Assembly: GCA_024734495.1 (NCBI GenBank)
Contig: JALMQS010000821.1
Location: forward strand, 1-64,000
DNA length: 64,000 nt
Direction: 5' to 3'
DNA from: Forficula auricularia
Lineage: Eukaryota > Arthropoda > Insecta > Dermaptera > Forficulidae
The notes under the pieces are model-generated. The model was not told the origin of the DNA. It saw only the letters and a list, made by a program, of their open reading frames with translations, and ran no database searches. Below are positions 33,186 to 43,792 of this stretch, piece after piece. Numbering within the stretch: the stretch's first letter is position 1; every line of letters begins with the position of its first letter. The translations under genes and the position numbers were made by a program.

Positions 33186-35819
33186 CTAATAGACTTGGTA
33201 GTCCGGAAATTCTCTGGCTCGTACTCTTCTTCCTACACGTGTGAACGTCTCGGTCGATGTCGTGGCTGCGGGCAGTGGTGTTGACGGAGGGCTGGTTACC
33301 GGTGAAGGTGCGTTGTTCGGGGGAGGGGTGCTTTCCTGGGAGATGAAAGCTGGCTTCACCCTGTCTGCGGAGACTTTTATCGTTTGACCTCGTCTGTCGA
33401 CGTCGAAAGTTTTATCATCCCGCGATACGACTCTATAGGGGCCGGTGTAAGGTGGCTCGAGTGCGCCTCGGAGGACGTCTTGTCTGATGAAGACGTGCGT
33501 TGAGTCTCTGAGAGCTTTGTGGATGAAGGTGCGGTCTTCACGGTGTTTCGTCCCTGGGACTGGACGGAGTCTGTTCATCCCCTCTCGTAGTTCCCGGATT
33601 AGGAGTTGATGTTCTGGTTGTCCCGAGGGGTCTGAAACAAAAAATTCACCCGGGACCCTCAGGGGCTCGCCGTAGACGAGCTCTGCGCTTGAAGCTTGTA
33701 GGTCTTCTTTGAATGCTGCCCTAATTCCCAAAAGTACGAGTGGCAGCGAGTCGGTCCACTTATTGCCGTGGCACATGAGAGAGGCCTTAAGTGTGCGATG
33801 GAAACGCTCAACGAGCCCGTTGGACGCTGGATGGTAGGCGGTTGTTCTGGCTCGTCGAAATCCGCAGAAATCTCCGAGTTTTCGGAAAAGGTCTGACTCG
33901 AACTGGCGGCCTTGGTCGGTGGTAATGGTTTCTGGGCAGCCAAATCGTGCAATCCATCCATTGAGGAGGGCTTTGGCCACGGTTTCCGCGGTGATGTCTT
34001 GTACAGGAAAGGCTTCGGGCCATCTCGTAAAGCGGTCGACTGCGGTCACGAGGTAGCTGAAGCCTGCGGAAGATGGCAGGGGACCGACGATGTCTATGTG
34101 GACGTGCTGAAATCTGGCGGCTGTCACTGGAAACTGTCCTACTGGCGTGACAGTGTGCCTGTTTACCTTGGCCGTCTGGCACTGGAGGCATGCGCGGGTC
34201 CATGTTCGGCAATCCTTCTTTATTCCAGGCCAGACGAATCGATAGGAGACGAGCTTCGTTGACGCTTTGATTCCTGGGTGGCTAAGGCTATGTAGCGTGT
34301 CGAAGACCCCTCGGCGGAAGGGTTCGGTTACGAACGGCCGTGGGCGGCCGGCAGACGTATCGCAGATGACTTCGACGTCCAGCCCTGGCATGGCCTTCTT
34401 TTCTAGGCGGAGGGCTGTGGCTTGGTTCTGCAGCTGGCGAAGCTCCTCGTCTTGGAGCTGAGAGCGGGCCAGTTCTGCGAAGTCGATTGGCTGCGTGATG
34501 GCCTCGATGCGGGAAAGAGTGTCTGCGACGATGTTGTCCCGCCCGGAAATGTGGCGAATATCAGTCGAAAACTGACCGATGTAGTCCAGGTGGTTGAACT
34601 GGCGCGGGGAGCACTGATCAGTCTTCAGCCTGAAGGCGAAGGTCAACGGCTTCTGGTCGGTGAAGATAGTAAAATGTTTACCTTCCACCATGTGTCGAAA
34701 ATGCTTGATTGATTCGTAGATGGCCAGGAGTTCGCGGTCGTAGGCGCTGTATTTTTGTTGTGTTGGGCTCATTTTCCTGGAAAAGAATGCCAAAGGTTGC
34801 CAGGCCCCCCTGGCGCGCTGGTGAAGTACAGCTCCTATGGCTGTCGCTGAAGCGTCTGTTGACACCGATAGGTTGGCAGACTGTTCCGGGTGAGACAGTA
34901 GCGTTGCCCTTCCGAGGTTCGCCTTACACTCGTTGAAGGATCGTAGCAGCTCATCTGTCCAAGTGACCGGTGTGCTGGGTTTCATCTTGGGGCCTGAGAG
35001 GAGGGCGTGTAAGGGGGCCTGGGTGTCGGCGGCGCCGGGCAGAAAACGTCTGTAAAAATTTATCATGCCCAGGAAGCGTCTTAATTCCCTGATCGTTTTA
35101 GGGGGCGTCCAAGCCTGCAAGGTGGCTATCCGATCTTCTAGTGGGCGCGAGCCTTCTGCGGAGATGCGATAGCCTAGAAAGGTTACCTCGGGCGCTTCGA
35201 GGACGCACTTCGTAGGGTTGACAACGATGCCATATTCCGTCAGTCGCTGGAAGAGTTGGCGCAGGTGTTTTCTGTGTTCTTCTGGTGAAGTTGAAAATAT
35301 TAGGATGTCGTCGAGGTAAGCAAAGCAGAATTCCAGCCCGCGGAGTGCCTCGTCTATGAAGCGTTGGAACGTCTGGGCGGCGTTTCTGAGGCCGAAACTC
35401 ATAAATGGAAATTCGTAAAGGCCGAAGGGAGTTGTCAGAGCCGTTTTCGGAATGTCCTCGCGCCTGACTGGAATCTGATGATAGGCCCGGACTAAGTCGA
35501 TTGTTGAGAAGACGGTGCATCCCGCGAGGTAGTGGGCGTAATCGAGGATGTGCCGCACTGGATAACGGTCGGGAATCGTCCGCGAATTAAGGGAGCGGTA
35601 ATCTCCACAGGGCCTCCAGCCCTCTTTCTTCGGCACCATATGTAGGGGCGATGACCAGGGGCTATCAGAGGGCCGTGCAGTGCCGGCTCGAATCATCTCT
35701 TCAAACTCTTTTTTGGCTATCTTGAGGCGGTCGGGGGCCAGACGGCGGGGGCGGGCGTTTACTGGTTGCCCGGGCGTTGTTCGGATGTAGTGCTTTGTCC
35801 CGTGGCTCACCTGGCGGGG
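33186..35819 (-). CDS. pol: pol: reverse transcriptase, RNase H and integrase
   Basis: About 875 residues, open from upstream of 35810 (no ATG at the start; GTG is the first listed codon) to 33186. Reverse transcriptase spans roughly residues 40-215, with the [14 protein letters not shown] block and the catalytic YLDD at 165-168. RNase H follows ([13 protein letters not shown]). Integrase has an H-H-C-C finger (HSLSHPG ... CLQC) and the catalytic D, D, E in [18 protein letters not shown] and [13 protein letters not shown] module (YTGPYRVV) lies near the C-terminus; there is no chromodomain. All catalytic residues are intact. Expression needs a -1 shift from the protease frame, which overlaps only at its stop (35807-35810). 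Confidence 0.93.
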   Translation of the reverse strand, partial: PRQVSHGTKHYIRTTPGQPVNARPRRLAPDRLKIAKKEFEEMIRAGTARPSDSPWSSPLHMVPKKEGWRPCGDYRSLNSRTIPDRYPVRHILDYAHYLAGCTVFSTIDLVRAYHQIPVRREDIPKTALTTPFGLYEFPFMSFGLRNAAQTFQRFIDEALRGLEFCFAYLDDILIFSTSPEEHRKHLRQLFQRLTEYGIVVNPTKCVLEAPEVTFLGYRISAEGSRPLEDRIATLQAWTPPKTIRELRRFLGMINFYRRFLPGAADTQAPLHALLSGPKMKPSTPVTWTDELLRSFNECKANLGRATLLSHPEQSANLSVSTDASATAIGAVLHQRARGAWQPLAFFSRKMSPTQQKYSAYDRELLAIYESIKHFRHMVEGKHFTIFTDQKPLTFAFRLKTDQCSPRQFNHLDYIGQFSTDIRHISGRDNIVADTLSRIEAITQPIDFAELARSQLQDEELRQLQNQATALRLEKKAMPGLDVEVICDTSAGRPRPFVTEPFRRGVFDTLHSLSHPGIKASTKLVSYRFVWPGIKKDCRTWTRACLQCQTAKVNRHTVTPVGQFPVTAARFQHVHIDIVGPLPSSAGFSYLVTAVDRFTRWPEAFPVQDITAETVAKALLNGWIARFGCPETITTDQGRQFESDLFRKLGDFCGFRRARTTAYHPASNGLVERFHRTLKASLMCHGNKWTDSLPLVLLGIRAAFKEDLQASSAELVYGEPLRVPGEFFVSDPSGQPEHQLLIRELREGMNRLRPVPGTKHREDRTFIHKALRDSTHVFIRQDVLRGALEPPYTGPYRVVSRDDKTFDVDRRGQTIKVSADRVKPAFISQESTPPPNNAPSPVTSPPSTPLPAATTSTETFTRVGRRVRAREFPDYQVY

Positions 35820-36385
35820 GAGCCGGCTGGGCGCACGACGTCGGGGAATTCGCGGAATACGTCGTGTCCGGTGGGGTCTTCGAGAATCATCTTCACGCTC
35901 GGCGTCTGCGCGTCAGTTGGTTCGCATTTGGCTGAGAGTGCGGCCTTGTTGTCGATAATACGGCCGTGGCGGGGGTCTACTAAGAGGCCGTAGAATCCGA
36001 GAAAATCAATCCCGATGATGGCGCTCTCCACGTCGGCGATTACGAAGCGCCACTTGAGGATGCGCTCTAAGCCTATGTCGAGGGCCAGCGAGATCCATCC
36101 ATAAGTGTGGATGGTTGTGCCGTTGGCCGCGATCAGGTCGTAGTCCACGCGTTTTCTTCGTCCTGGCAGCGCTTTCCGTGGATAAACGCATAGGTCGGAA
36201 CCGGTGTCGACGAGAAATCGCACCTTGCTGTTTTTCTCGGTAACGTAGAGGCGGCTTCCTGATGATTTGCAGTCAGTCGCCGCTGCTACTGACCGCCCTT
36301 GGAGTTTCCCTGTGCCTTGAATGCACAGGGCTGTCTGCAATTGCGAGCGTTTTTGCCAAACTCGCGGTGGAACCAGCACACCTCA
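35807..36385 (-). CDS. pro: Protease (retropepsin) frame
   Basis: About 190 residues in the -1 frame relative to gag. It contains [14 protein letters not shown] with the catalytic Asp of an aspartic protease, and [13 protein letters not shown], which matches the second conserved block (hydrophobic-G-x-D-F-L). Its beginning overlaps the end of gag (36286-36385) with no ATG of its own, so it should be made as a gag-pro fusion by frameshifting. The stop at 35807 overlaps the polymerase frame. Confidence 0.88.
35811..35821 (-). other. Protease-polymerase frame junction at a C-run
   Basis: The polymerase continues in the -1 frame relative to the protease. In element orientation the junction carries TCCCCCG just before the protease stop. 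The run of five C (window 35816-35820) could be a slip site, or a one-base contraction in this copy or in the assembly. No clean X-XXY-YYZ heptamer is present, unlike at the gag-protease junction. Confidence 0.6.
36251..36310 (-). promoter_or_regulatory. -1 frameshift signal between gag and protease
   Basis: The heptamer G-GGA-AAC (window 36304-36310) is in the gag frame five codons before the gag stop. Nine bases later a 7-bp stem begins, GGTCAGT/ACTGACT (36294-36288 with 36277-36271, one G-U pair). Its loop has GCGGC (36283-36279), which can pair with GCCGC at 36255-36251, forming an H-type pseudoknot. Heptamer, spacer and pseudoknot are the standard parts of retroviral -1 frameshift sites; the same heptamer serves some betaretroviral gag-pro junctions. 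Confidence 0.75.
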
Positions 36386-37044
36386 GGGTTGATACCTCTG
36401 CTGCGACGGTCGTCGGTTTTCCAGGTCCGCTGCTGGGCTGGCGCGCTTTTGTTTAAGTTGTTTGAATTAATGGCGGCAACTTGCTGGGACAACTCCTCGA
36501 TCTGCCGCTCGAGGGCGCTGCTGGTTGGCGTGGGTTGTTCGATGGCGTGGGTTGAGACTTCCGGAACGGCCTCAGCGATGGAGTCTGCTATTTCTGCTGA
36601 ATCCTTCCAGTTTAAGTCTGGGCGCGTTAATAACGCTGTCCGTATGGCCCTAGGCAATTGGCTAGACCAGAGACTCTTTAAAAGATCCTCCGGCCACGTG
36701 TCGGGGGCCAAGGCGAGCATGTGCTCGCGGAACTCCGAAGGCTTCCTGTCGCCGATCTCCTCTCCCGCCAATAGGCGGCGTCGTCTTTCTTCATTAGAAG
36801 GTGTTAATTTCTTTAGGAGCTCGTTTTTTAGTTCCTGGTACTGGTTGGTGGTCGGCGGATTCGATATGATTTCACATACCTTGATTGCCTGTTGTTGGTC
36901 CAGGCTGGCGACTACGTGATGGAACTTCGTTTCTTCTGTGGTCACTTTGGCGAGATTGAACTGGGCCTCCACATGTTTGAACCAAAGGTCAGGTCGTTCG
37001 GTCCAAAGTGCTGGTAATTTCGCTCCTATTCGGTTCACTTCCAT
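36286..37044 (-). CDS. gag: gag with CHCC zinc knuckle
   Basis: Start chosen at 37044 (MEVNRIGAKLPALW), downstream of the LTR edge and primer site; an upstream ATG at 37110 lies inside the LTR. This gives 252 residues. The middle is a helical capsid-like region (LWTERPDLWFKHVEAQFNLA; GDRKPSEFREHMLALAPD). The C-terminus has [18 protein letters not shown], a C-x3-H-x10-C-x3-C knuckle diagnostic for CsRn1-type gag, in place of the usual CCHC. No frameshift is seen. Confidence 0.9.
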   Translation of the reverse strand: MEVNRIGAKLPALWTERPDLWFKHVEAQFNLAKVTTEETKFHHVVASLDQQQAIKVCEIISNPPTTNQYQELKNELLKKLTPSNEERRRRLLAGEEIGDRKPSEFREHMLALAPDTWPEDLLKSLWSSQLPRAIRTALLTRPDLNWKDSAEIADSIAEAVPEVSTHAIEQPTPTSSALERQIEELSQQVAAINSNNLNKSAPAQQRTWKTDDRRSRGINPEVCWFHREFGKNARNCRQPCAFKAQGNSKGGQ

Positions 37045-37061
37045 GATGTGGATTTTTTTTC

Positions 37062-37080
37062 TTTTGTCGTGGGTCACCAA
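37062..37080 (-). promoter_or_regulatory. Primer-binding site, tRNA-Trp type
   Basis: Adjacent to the 5' LTR, in element orientation: TTGGTGACCCACGAC. TGGTGACCC matches the complement of the 3' end of tRNA-Trp; later bases match only partly. Confidence 0.8.
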
Positions 37081-37291
37081 TATAGAGGAGGGTTGCGGTA
37101 GGAATAACACTCTGATATATTATATAAATACTTGTTTATTGACTAGAAATAATACAGCAAAGGGTTGGAGTTGTTTGGGTGTTCGCTCGTTCGTGTCGCG
37201 TTGCAGACTGCCCTTCTGTCCGCCCAGGCTTGTGTGCCGGTGGAGACATCTGGTGGCGTTAGTGTATGGGTGGCAAGTGCTGCCCACTACA
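37081..37291 (-). repeat. 5' LTR of the CsRn1-type element
   Basis: 211 bp, same boundaries as the 3' LTR, followed by the aatt duplication at 37292-37295. Serves as the element's promoter in element orientation (right to left). Confidence 0.9.
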
Positions 37292-37295
37292 AATT

Positions 37296-39257
37296 AAAAC
37301 TCAAAATTATCTATATGGAATTTTGTAATCTTTTCCTTTTTTTCTAAATTTAATTTGAGATATTGGTTTGAAGCAAATTCGCTTTTATATTTTCAGTTTA
37401 ATAAAATTATTTCACATGGATAGATAATATAATTTCAATTTTGTTTAAAAAAATAACATCTAAGAGTAATTAATAAATCATTTACTTTTAAAAATAGCCC
37501 CCTTATATTTCAATATTCGCCCCTGTAAACTTCAATCTAATTATTTTCTGTTTCTGATCTCATGCATAAGTCCTTTCTCTCATCATACTCATATCTACAA
37601 ATTATTGATATTTGTTTCTTAAATACAAATATTTGACAAAATTTTTATATAAAAACTCGAATGTTTAAGACTTTTATACGAATCAAATTGCAGTATTGGA
37701 GACATTGTACTGGAATTTGTTTCGGAAAAGGTCTTTTAACAATTACTTATTTCAAGTGTAGACGTATTTTGCTACAAATACAATGTCTCCTATTTGTTTC
37801 AAAACACGCCTAGCCTTGAAATTTTCATTATTTTCGGCTTTCAGATTTCAAATTGTATTTCTGAGTGTTTTATACATTTGAATCTAAAGATAATATTTAA
37901 AATTTTAAAATTATCACTCTATGAGTATATTATGTATTTGCGTTCAAAATTATATTAATGATCTCCCTTTAATATTTTTTTATATTTATCTATCCATGTG
38001 GGGGGTGGTGACAGCTGCCTACTCGTGGTGCCCCCTGTTCTCGCTAAACAGCTGTCTATGTCTCTGTATAAATCAACTATAGAGACATAATCATATATAA
38101 TAATTATATTTGCATAATTTTTCACACACACTACACATTCCCATTAATGATACTAATCAATTTCGAAAACTCAAATATAAAATTATAATTACTCTTTTTT
38201 TAGAAATAATTAAAAGGTGTTGATTTTACAAAAATATAATCAAAATTTCTTGTTTAATTTTATTAATTAAAATTCATTCAAAATTTATGCATATAATTAT
38301 ATATTATATATGTAATTTGAAATATTTATATTCGACTGAAAGTACAAGGGGGAAACTTTTCGACGTCATTGTCTCTAAGAATTAGTAGTATAGTATTTTA
38401 ACAAGTAATAAATACAATATTTTTTTCTAAATTAAATGTTTTTTGGGATAAAAATTCACACAAATTATTATGAAAAATAATTTAGAGATTCCAAATATGA
38501 TTCCATTCCAGTATTAGACGGATTCCAATAATATTAAAAGTAATTAAAAATTTAATAATCAATTCTGCCGCCGGTCCCGGCGACATTTGTCTATAGTATA
38601 ATATGTAAGTGGGAGATAAATTTAACCGAATTTATCGCGCGGAGAATTTACCACTGCTCGAAGCCCCTAAAACCTTAGTAAATTGGATATTAAATTGTAT
38701 CTAAGTTTCTGAGATTGGCTCGTGATCCCGGCTTCTTTTCCTTCTACTCTGTTCTTTTCACGATGGTGGGGCCAGCCCATACAGGCCTTTAGGGGATCCA
38801 CCTTCTGGTGTATCTCCTTCTCACATCAATATCATTAAAAAAAAAAAAAATGTATAATGTATGTTTATATGCACTAAGTAGAGGACACCCTTTTGTTTCT
38901 CTTTATGTAAAGAGTTAAAGACATTCATTCACTGTCCTTGGAAAACACAGATAAGCCCTATAAATGGAAGCTAGTTTCAATTTAACAAGTCTAGATTTGA
39001 ATTGAAGTAACTGATAGTTTAATACCATAAAACTATAATTTATTAACAGCATTGTTTTGTTTTTTGTTATTCGATTTCTACTTTCACCAAAAACGTATAA
39101 TTTTGGCTGCCCAAAATCCAAATTACAAAATATTCACATTAATTTTTAGCAGTTTATTTAAAAGCTACAACATTCCAAAAGTTTAAGAAATGTCTCAATA
39201 AATTTTTTTAAACTTTATGTTATCGAAACCGGACTTTGTTTTCTTGCTACTTCCAAA
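37296..39257. other. AT-rich region between the LTR element and a family B repeat
   Basis: No gene could be supported. A pair of phrases with aatgtctcc lies at 37700 and 37785 in opposite orientation. 38000-38060 is GC-richer, with two cagctg-containing phrases. 38750-38850 ends in an A-run and could be a SINE. 38863-38903 is a fragment of the element at 10.8-11.0 kb. If the ERCC1 gene is intact, its next exons should lie further left on -; I did not find them in this stretch. Confidence 0.4.
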
Positions 39258-39945
39258 AAATAAGCTGACGTGTTCTGATGTGGCCATCCACTTGACTTTA
39301 CCATACAACCTGGCCCCTCTCTTATATTTAATATTGAATAAAATTATTTATAATCATGTAGGGGAGGGGGAGGTTAGTTTTTCCATTTTTAGACTCCTGG
39401 GGCCCACTGATTATGTATACAAAACTTACACCCCCCCTTTTTGGCGGTTAGTTTTTGCATTTTTAGAATCTGGTGTCCCACTGATTATGTATACAAAATT
39501 TGGTTGAGTTTGCTCAAATAGCCTAGATTTTTAATTTTTAACCCCCCCCCCCCCTTAATTTTGGGTCGATATGCACCAAAATCTAATCAGCTCATAATCT
39601 CAATGGACCAAAACTAAGTGTGAAATTTGGTTTCAATATTTACACTAGTTTTTGAGCTAGCTCGACCACAAAAATTTGGTAACGCACAGACTAACGGACA
39701 CCCAACCAGACAACCGGACAGACAGACTAACTAACAGACATTTTGACAAAACAATTATTATCTCGAAAAATATAATTTTTTCGATGTTCACTTATTAAAG
39801 CCTTTTTGTAGAGCGAAATACCATGGTTTCGCTCAATTTTTTTAATCAAAATAATGTCAGCCATTTTTAAAATATTTCGAAAAAAGAAGGAAAAAAAACA
39901 CTTTTTTCATGGACGATTACAATACTTGACCATACTCTGTATAGT
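39258..39945 (+). repeat. Dispersed repeat family B, most complete copy
   Basis: Runs from taagctgacgtgttctgatg through ccatacaacctggcccc, two phrases around cactgattatgtatacaaaa, a C-run, a GACAGACAGA run and gagcgaaataccatggtttc to gaccatactctgtatagtaa. It has no reading frame over 100 codons. Two C-runs and a GACA-rich stretch recur in every copy. Confidence 0.75.
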
Positions 39946-40005
39946 AAAGTAAAAATGAATGTTTTATTAGTTATCATATTATAATTATAAATGTATTTTT
40001 TTTAC

Positions 40006-40200
40006 CTGGACAAGTAATACTCTTAGTAAATATTGTTGGCCCAATTTTTTAATCCGTTCATGAATATAATCAGGGTTAACCAAATGATATCTCAAACTTA
40101 AAAATAGAGCACATGTTGTTGCGCCCATAACATAATCAGGAATAATATCCGAAAACTCCCATCCAACTTTTGTTATGTTGGTTAATAGTGGGTTTCCTCG
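40006..40200 (-). CDS. ERCC1: ERCC1 (Rad10) internal exon
   Basis: On -, between acceptor tttttatag (40209-40201) and donor CAG|gtaaaa, 65 codons at phase 0 encode [40 protein letters not shown] and [20 protein letters not shown], ending VLLVQ. This is the start of the conserved central domain of ERCC1, the non-catalytic partner of XPF in the structure-specific endonuclease of nucleotide-excision and crosslink repair. That domain carries the XPA-binding region. The human protein has the same RGNP...WEF-x-D-x-IPDYV...[10 protein letters not shown] pattern. No stop or frameshift. The upstream exon is at 43586-43656; downstream exons were not found. Confidence 0.92.
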
Positions 40201-40209
40201 CTATAAAAA

Positions 40210-40734
40210 AATATGAAAGAATCATGATTAGTTTTAGGATTTAGTAATTTAAGACACACCTTATATAATATAAGAATAACTTTTTAACAAAATCTGTAAA
40301 TGTTTAGGAGGTGAAAAAGTGTATCTAGAAAGAAGCTTGTATTAATGTATAGATACAATTCATACATAGTCTATTGCGGTTTAATGTTATAGCATCTTTT
40401 AATTGAATTTAATTGAAGCTTGTTGTATCATTCTCTATCGAAGATGACTCGGAAGAGTTCTTCTGGATTAAGTGTTCTGACTAGGTTCTGATATTACAAA
40501 ACCATAACAAATTGTTTCTGCCAATTCATTTCTTGCCCTCTATTTTGCATTACATGATGGTTTGGAATAATCCATATTTAGATCCGCTTAGTATATGTTG
40601 AAATAATTACAGTTTTCGTTGTTTGATTATGGCAAAAGTCAAAATTGTGTCCCAGGTTAGTTGAATGGCTAGCTAGAATGATATATTCAGAATTATTTGT
40701 TCTATTATCTATTTTAAAACTATTTATGGTTTAT
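40210..40734. other. ERCC1 intron, unique-looking part
   Basis: AT-rich, no recognised repeat or exon. It separates the ERCC1 exon from the C-rich repeat starting at 40735. Confidence 0.4.
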
Positions 40735-41495
40735 ATTCCTTCGGCGGCCCTCTTGCTGGCATAGCCCCCTGGACCTCTACCACCCGAAACCCACCCATCA
40801 CACCCACCCCCGCACCATGCACCCGCTACGCACCCTGGACTACAATCCCGTACCATACCCCCGCACACCCCCCCCCTCTACGCTCCCTGGACTACAACCC
40901 CCGTACCATATCCCACTATTCCCCCTGGATCCCCCCTCCGCCCCGAACCCACCATGCCCCAACCCCGCACCCCACCATTGGACCTTACCCACACCAGCAT
41001 CCAGTTTTTGCATTTCTATCCTTCTAGTGGTCCACAGATTATGTGTACAAAATTTGGTTGAGTTTGCTCCAATAGCAAGAATTTACATTTTTTGACCCCC
41101 CTCCCCCCCCCTTTTTTTGAGGGAATTTTTATAAACAAAAGTTGTCCGAAATCACATCCCCTACAACTTTGCTCATTACAAAATTTGCCGTAGAGTTAAT
41201 AGTTTAGGAGTTATTTGATAATTTCCATTAGTGCGCCCCCCCCAAACCCCCTTATATATAGCTATAAGCGTAAGTTAGAAGACATCTGATCCAAATATGA
41301 AATTTCATAAAAATCCCTTTGGCCGTTTTTACGTGAATCGTGAGCAACTTTTGGCGGAAACCACGGAAACAGACAGACAGGAATTTTGTTCAGGGTGTTT
41401 TCGTTCATAACTTTGGTTGAAACGTGTGCAACCAAAATTTGATATGATTTGGACCTATGTACAGACAAAACCTTAATTTTATATATATATATAGA
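40735..41495 (+). repeat. Dispersed C-rich repeat, copy 1
   Basis: Begins ccttcggcggccctcttgct, then a long C-rich, G-poor stretch, then a phrase tttggttgagtttgctccaa, then gaaacagacagacaggaatt and a terminal ttatatatatatatag. Same order as 49014-50102. The proline-rich reading frame in the C-rich part (40817-41095) is compositional. Confidence 0.7.
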
Positions 41496-42032
41496 TTTGT
41501 ATTTATTTATAATACCTATAAGTTTGTGTATTCAAACAATCAATACAATTTTTTCACTATAAACTTCTCTATAAAATGGCATGTTTTCCCAGAGATAGAC
41601 TAATGCTCTTATGCCAATTTAATCGTTTGAAAAAGTCTCCAATGCAAGGTCGAAATTGAGCTTTGATTAATGTTGAATGTGTGGAAAATACTTGCGAATC
41701 CATATTTTATATAAGTCAAAAAATATGAACATTAAACACACCGGACTAGATATGGAGGAGAGAGATCGGAAGAATCAAGCTAAGAACATACCAAGCGAAG
41801 AGACTAGGCAACTATTTATTAAATATAAGAGAAATGGAAGAAAGCAGATGGCCAAGGGTATGCCTAAAAGAAATCGTAAGAAACATCAGCAACAAGAATG
41901 ACTCAAGATGGGGTGGCAATTTTAGAAGAAGATGGGAGGAATGGGGAGAACCAGAAATACCTACAAAAGTGATGAGCTGGGAAGCTGAGAGGACCTATAT
42001 AGATGGAGAAAGCTATAAAGAAAGGCATAGAA

Positions 42033-43049
42033 CAGGGGTGGCCACAACGTGGCTCGCTAGCCGCATGCGGCTCTTAAGTCAATCTCGTGTGGCTCTTGAA
42101 TAATACAGATTTTAAGAAGTATAATAATTAGGTCCCAGAAAAAAATACCCACTAACAAAAGAGTGTGCTAAGAGACTAATCTCAATATTTGGAACTACTT
42201 ATGTGTGTGAATCACTGTAGGTACTCAACGCTTAAGTTCATTAAATCTAAATATCGATCCGAACTAACTGATGAACATTTAAGTTAACTCGTGTGAACTG
42301 CGCTTACCAATTATCAACCAGATTTCAAACAACTAACAGTCAACATGAACACTCGTAATAGAACTTATCAAAAGAAAATGTTATTTCTTCTTACTTTACC
42401 ATACAGGGTATGGTCAAGTATTGTAATCGTGCATGAAAAAGGTGGTTTTTTCCTTCTTTTTTTCGAAATATCTCAAAAACGGCTGAAACTATTTTGATTA
42501 AAAAAATTGAGCGAAACCATGGTATTTCGGTCTACAAAAAAGACCTAATAAGTGAAAAATCAGAAAAAATTATATTTCACACTTAGTTTTGGTCCATTGA
42601 GATTAGGAGCTGATTAGATTTTGGTGCATATCGACCCAAAATTAAGGGGAGGGTTAAAAATTAAAAATCTAGGCCATTTGAGCAAACTCAACCAAATTTT
42701 GTATACATAATCAGTGGGACCCCAGGAGTCTAAAAAATGCAAAAACTAACCCCCTTCCCTACATGATTATAAATAATTTTATTAAATATTACATATAAGT
42801 GAGGGGCCAGGTTGTATGGTAAAGTCAAGTGGATGGCCACATCAGAACACGTCAGCTTATTTTTATTGTAATTGAACACTAATGTTATAAGTAGAGCAAA
42901 AAATAAATGTTACTTCATTTATATTTTATAAAATAAAAAATGTATCTTTTTTTTAATAAACCATTAATTAATCTCCAAGCAATGTGGCTCGTTTTGAAAC
43001 AGTTTTATAAATTTGCGGCTCCCATAGTTAAGGTTAGTGGCCACCCCTG
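42033..43049. mobile_element. hAT-type element with perfect 8-bp target duplication
   Basis: Ends caggggtggcca and tggccacccctg are perfect inverted repeats, and gcatagaa occurs on both sides (42025-42032 and 43050-43057). Subterminal gtggctcgctagccgcatgc is typical of hAT MITEs. There is no transposase. A family B copy (42405-42866) is nested inside. Confidence 0.9.
42405..42866 (-). repeat. Dispersed repeat family B, inverted copy nested in a hAT element
   Basis: Complement of 39258-39945 but lacking its GACAGA-rich part; the edges tactttaccatacagggtat and cacgtcagcttatttttatt mark both ends of the family well. Confidence 0.75.
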
Positions 43050-43585
43050 GCATAGAACAAGAGATACAAGAGGACTGGACGAAAATAGAAAACTATTCGT
43101 ATTTTCCAATATACAAACAAATCGTAAGAGAGAATTGGAAGGAGTGGAAGAATGTGAAAGAGAGTGAGATAAAGATATGGACAAGAGCGAGATGTGGAAA
43201 CACTTATAATCTTGGGAGATTCGGAAGGAATAGTGAAGGAGGAGAAGAAGAAGATGAAAGAAGAAAGGAAGACACTTGGAAGGGGTTGGAAGTTCGAGGA
43301 CTTTAGAGAACGATGGGGGCAGAAATAATGGAATTCCTGAAGCACGAAGAAAACAAATATTCGATGGAGATCGCAAAAGAAAAGAGGAATTAGATTGGCT
43401 TAATCAAAATGTATGTATATTTGTACCAAAGCCCAAAATGAGTATGTACCTTTGTATAAATGGAATAAATAAATAAATACGAACATTATCTGATAAAGAT
43501 TTTAAAGTTTTAAAATAGAGAGAGGCCTTTATGTAGACATAATAATAAAACAAAAAAAAGAAATTGAAGATATTTGAATTTTCAC

Positions 43586-43656
43586 CTGTTTGGTATTAAC
43601 CAAAATATTATTGCTAGAAGATTTGGATCCAATAACTGAAGATGGGTTTTTCTCAT
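43586..43656 (-). CDS. ERCC1: ERCC1 upstream exon
   Basis: On -, acceptor gattttcag and donor AAACAG|gtgaaa delimit 71 bases. In the frame that joins the next exon at phase 0, it reads EKNPSSVIGSKSSSNNILVN then TKQ, followed by RGNPLL of the 40006-40200 exon. The ILV-x-x-x-Q-RGNP order parallels the human sequence just before its conserved domain. The exon needs one base from the previous exon. Intron size to the next exon is 3.4 kb, filled with repeats. Confidence 0.8.
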
Positions 43657-43792
43657 CTGAAAATCATCTAAGATTAATAAAATTGGTAATATATTTGAGT
43701 CTGATTTTTATACATTTATAAATAACAGATATATTAATTTTTTAGAGGAAAATGAACAATAAAAGGTGTTATATTAAATCATCAATTGCGAC

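Larger units (their letters stand above)
32916..37291 (-). mobile_element. CsRn1-type Ty3/Gypsy LTR retrotransposon, full length
   Basis: 4376 bp, two 211-bp LTRs that I found to differ at one base, a 4-bp target duplication, a primer site and a polypurine tract in the right places. Gene order on - is gag, protease, then RT, RNase H and integrase. The gag zinc knuckle is of the unusual C-H-C-C type, and the primer site matches tRNA-Trp; both are hallmarks of the CsRn1 clade. No envelope gene. GC content and codon use (GC-rich third positions) differ sharply from the AT-rich surroundings, consistent with recent arrival. It inserted just after the last unit of the 310-bp array. Confidence 0.92.
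41660..43475 (+). pseudogene. Degraded non-LTR retrotransposon C-terminus, interrupted by a hAT element
   Basis: Before the hAT insert: SRWPRVCLKEIVRNISNK and then RRRWEEWGEPEIPTKVMSW. After it: WTKIENYSYFPIYKQIVREN and WTRARCGNTYNLGRFGRN. The IW-x-RARCGN-type phrase before a Cys-rich region is characteristic of C-terminal domains of some non-LTR polymerases. The clade is not certain. The 3' end is an AATA-type tail near 43455-43475. It lies inside the large ERCC1 intron. Confidence 0.55.

Noticed and set aside
33912..34936. Several 64-116 codon frames on + opposite pol
   Set aside because: Antisense shadows of the GC-rich polymerase gene.
35805..35812. CAG|GTGAGC near the protease stop as a splice donor for a spliced polymerase
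   Set aside because: No acceptor that would make sense nearby, and the two frames overlap closely; a frameshift or a lost base is simpler.
38750..38850. SINE with A-rich end
   Set aside because: No A/B boxes recognised, no target duplication, and no second copy in the window.
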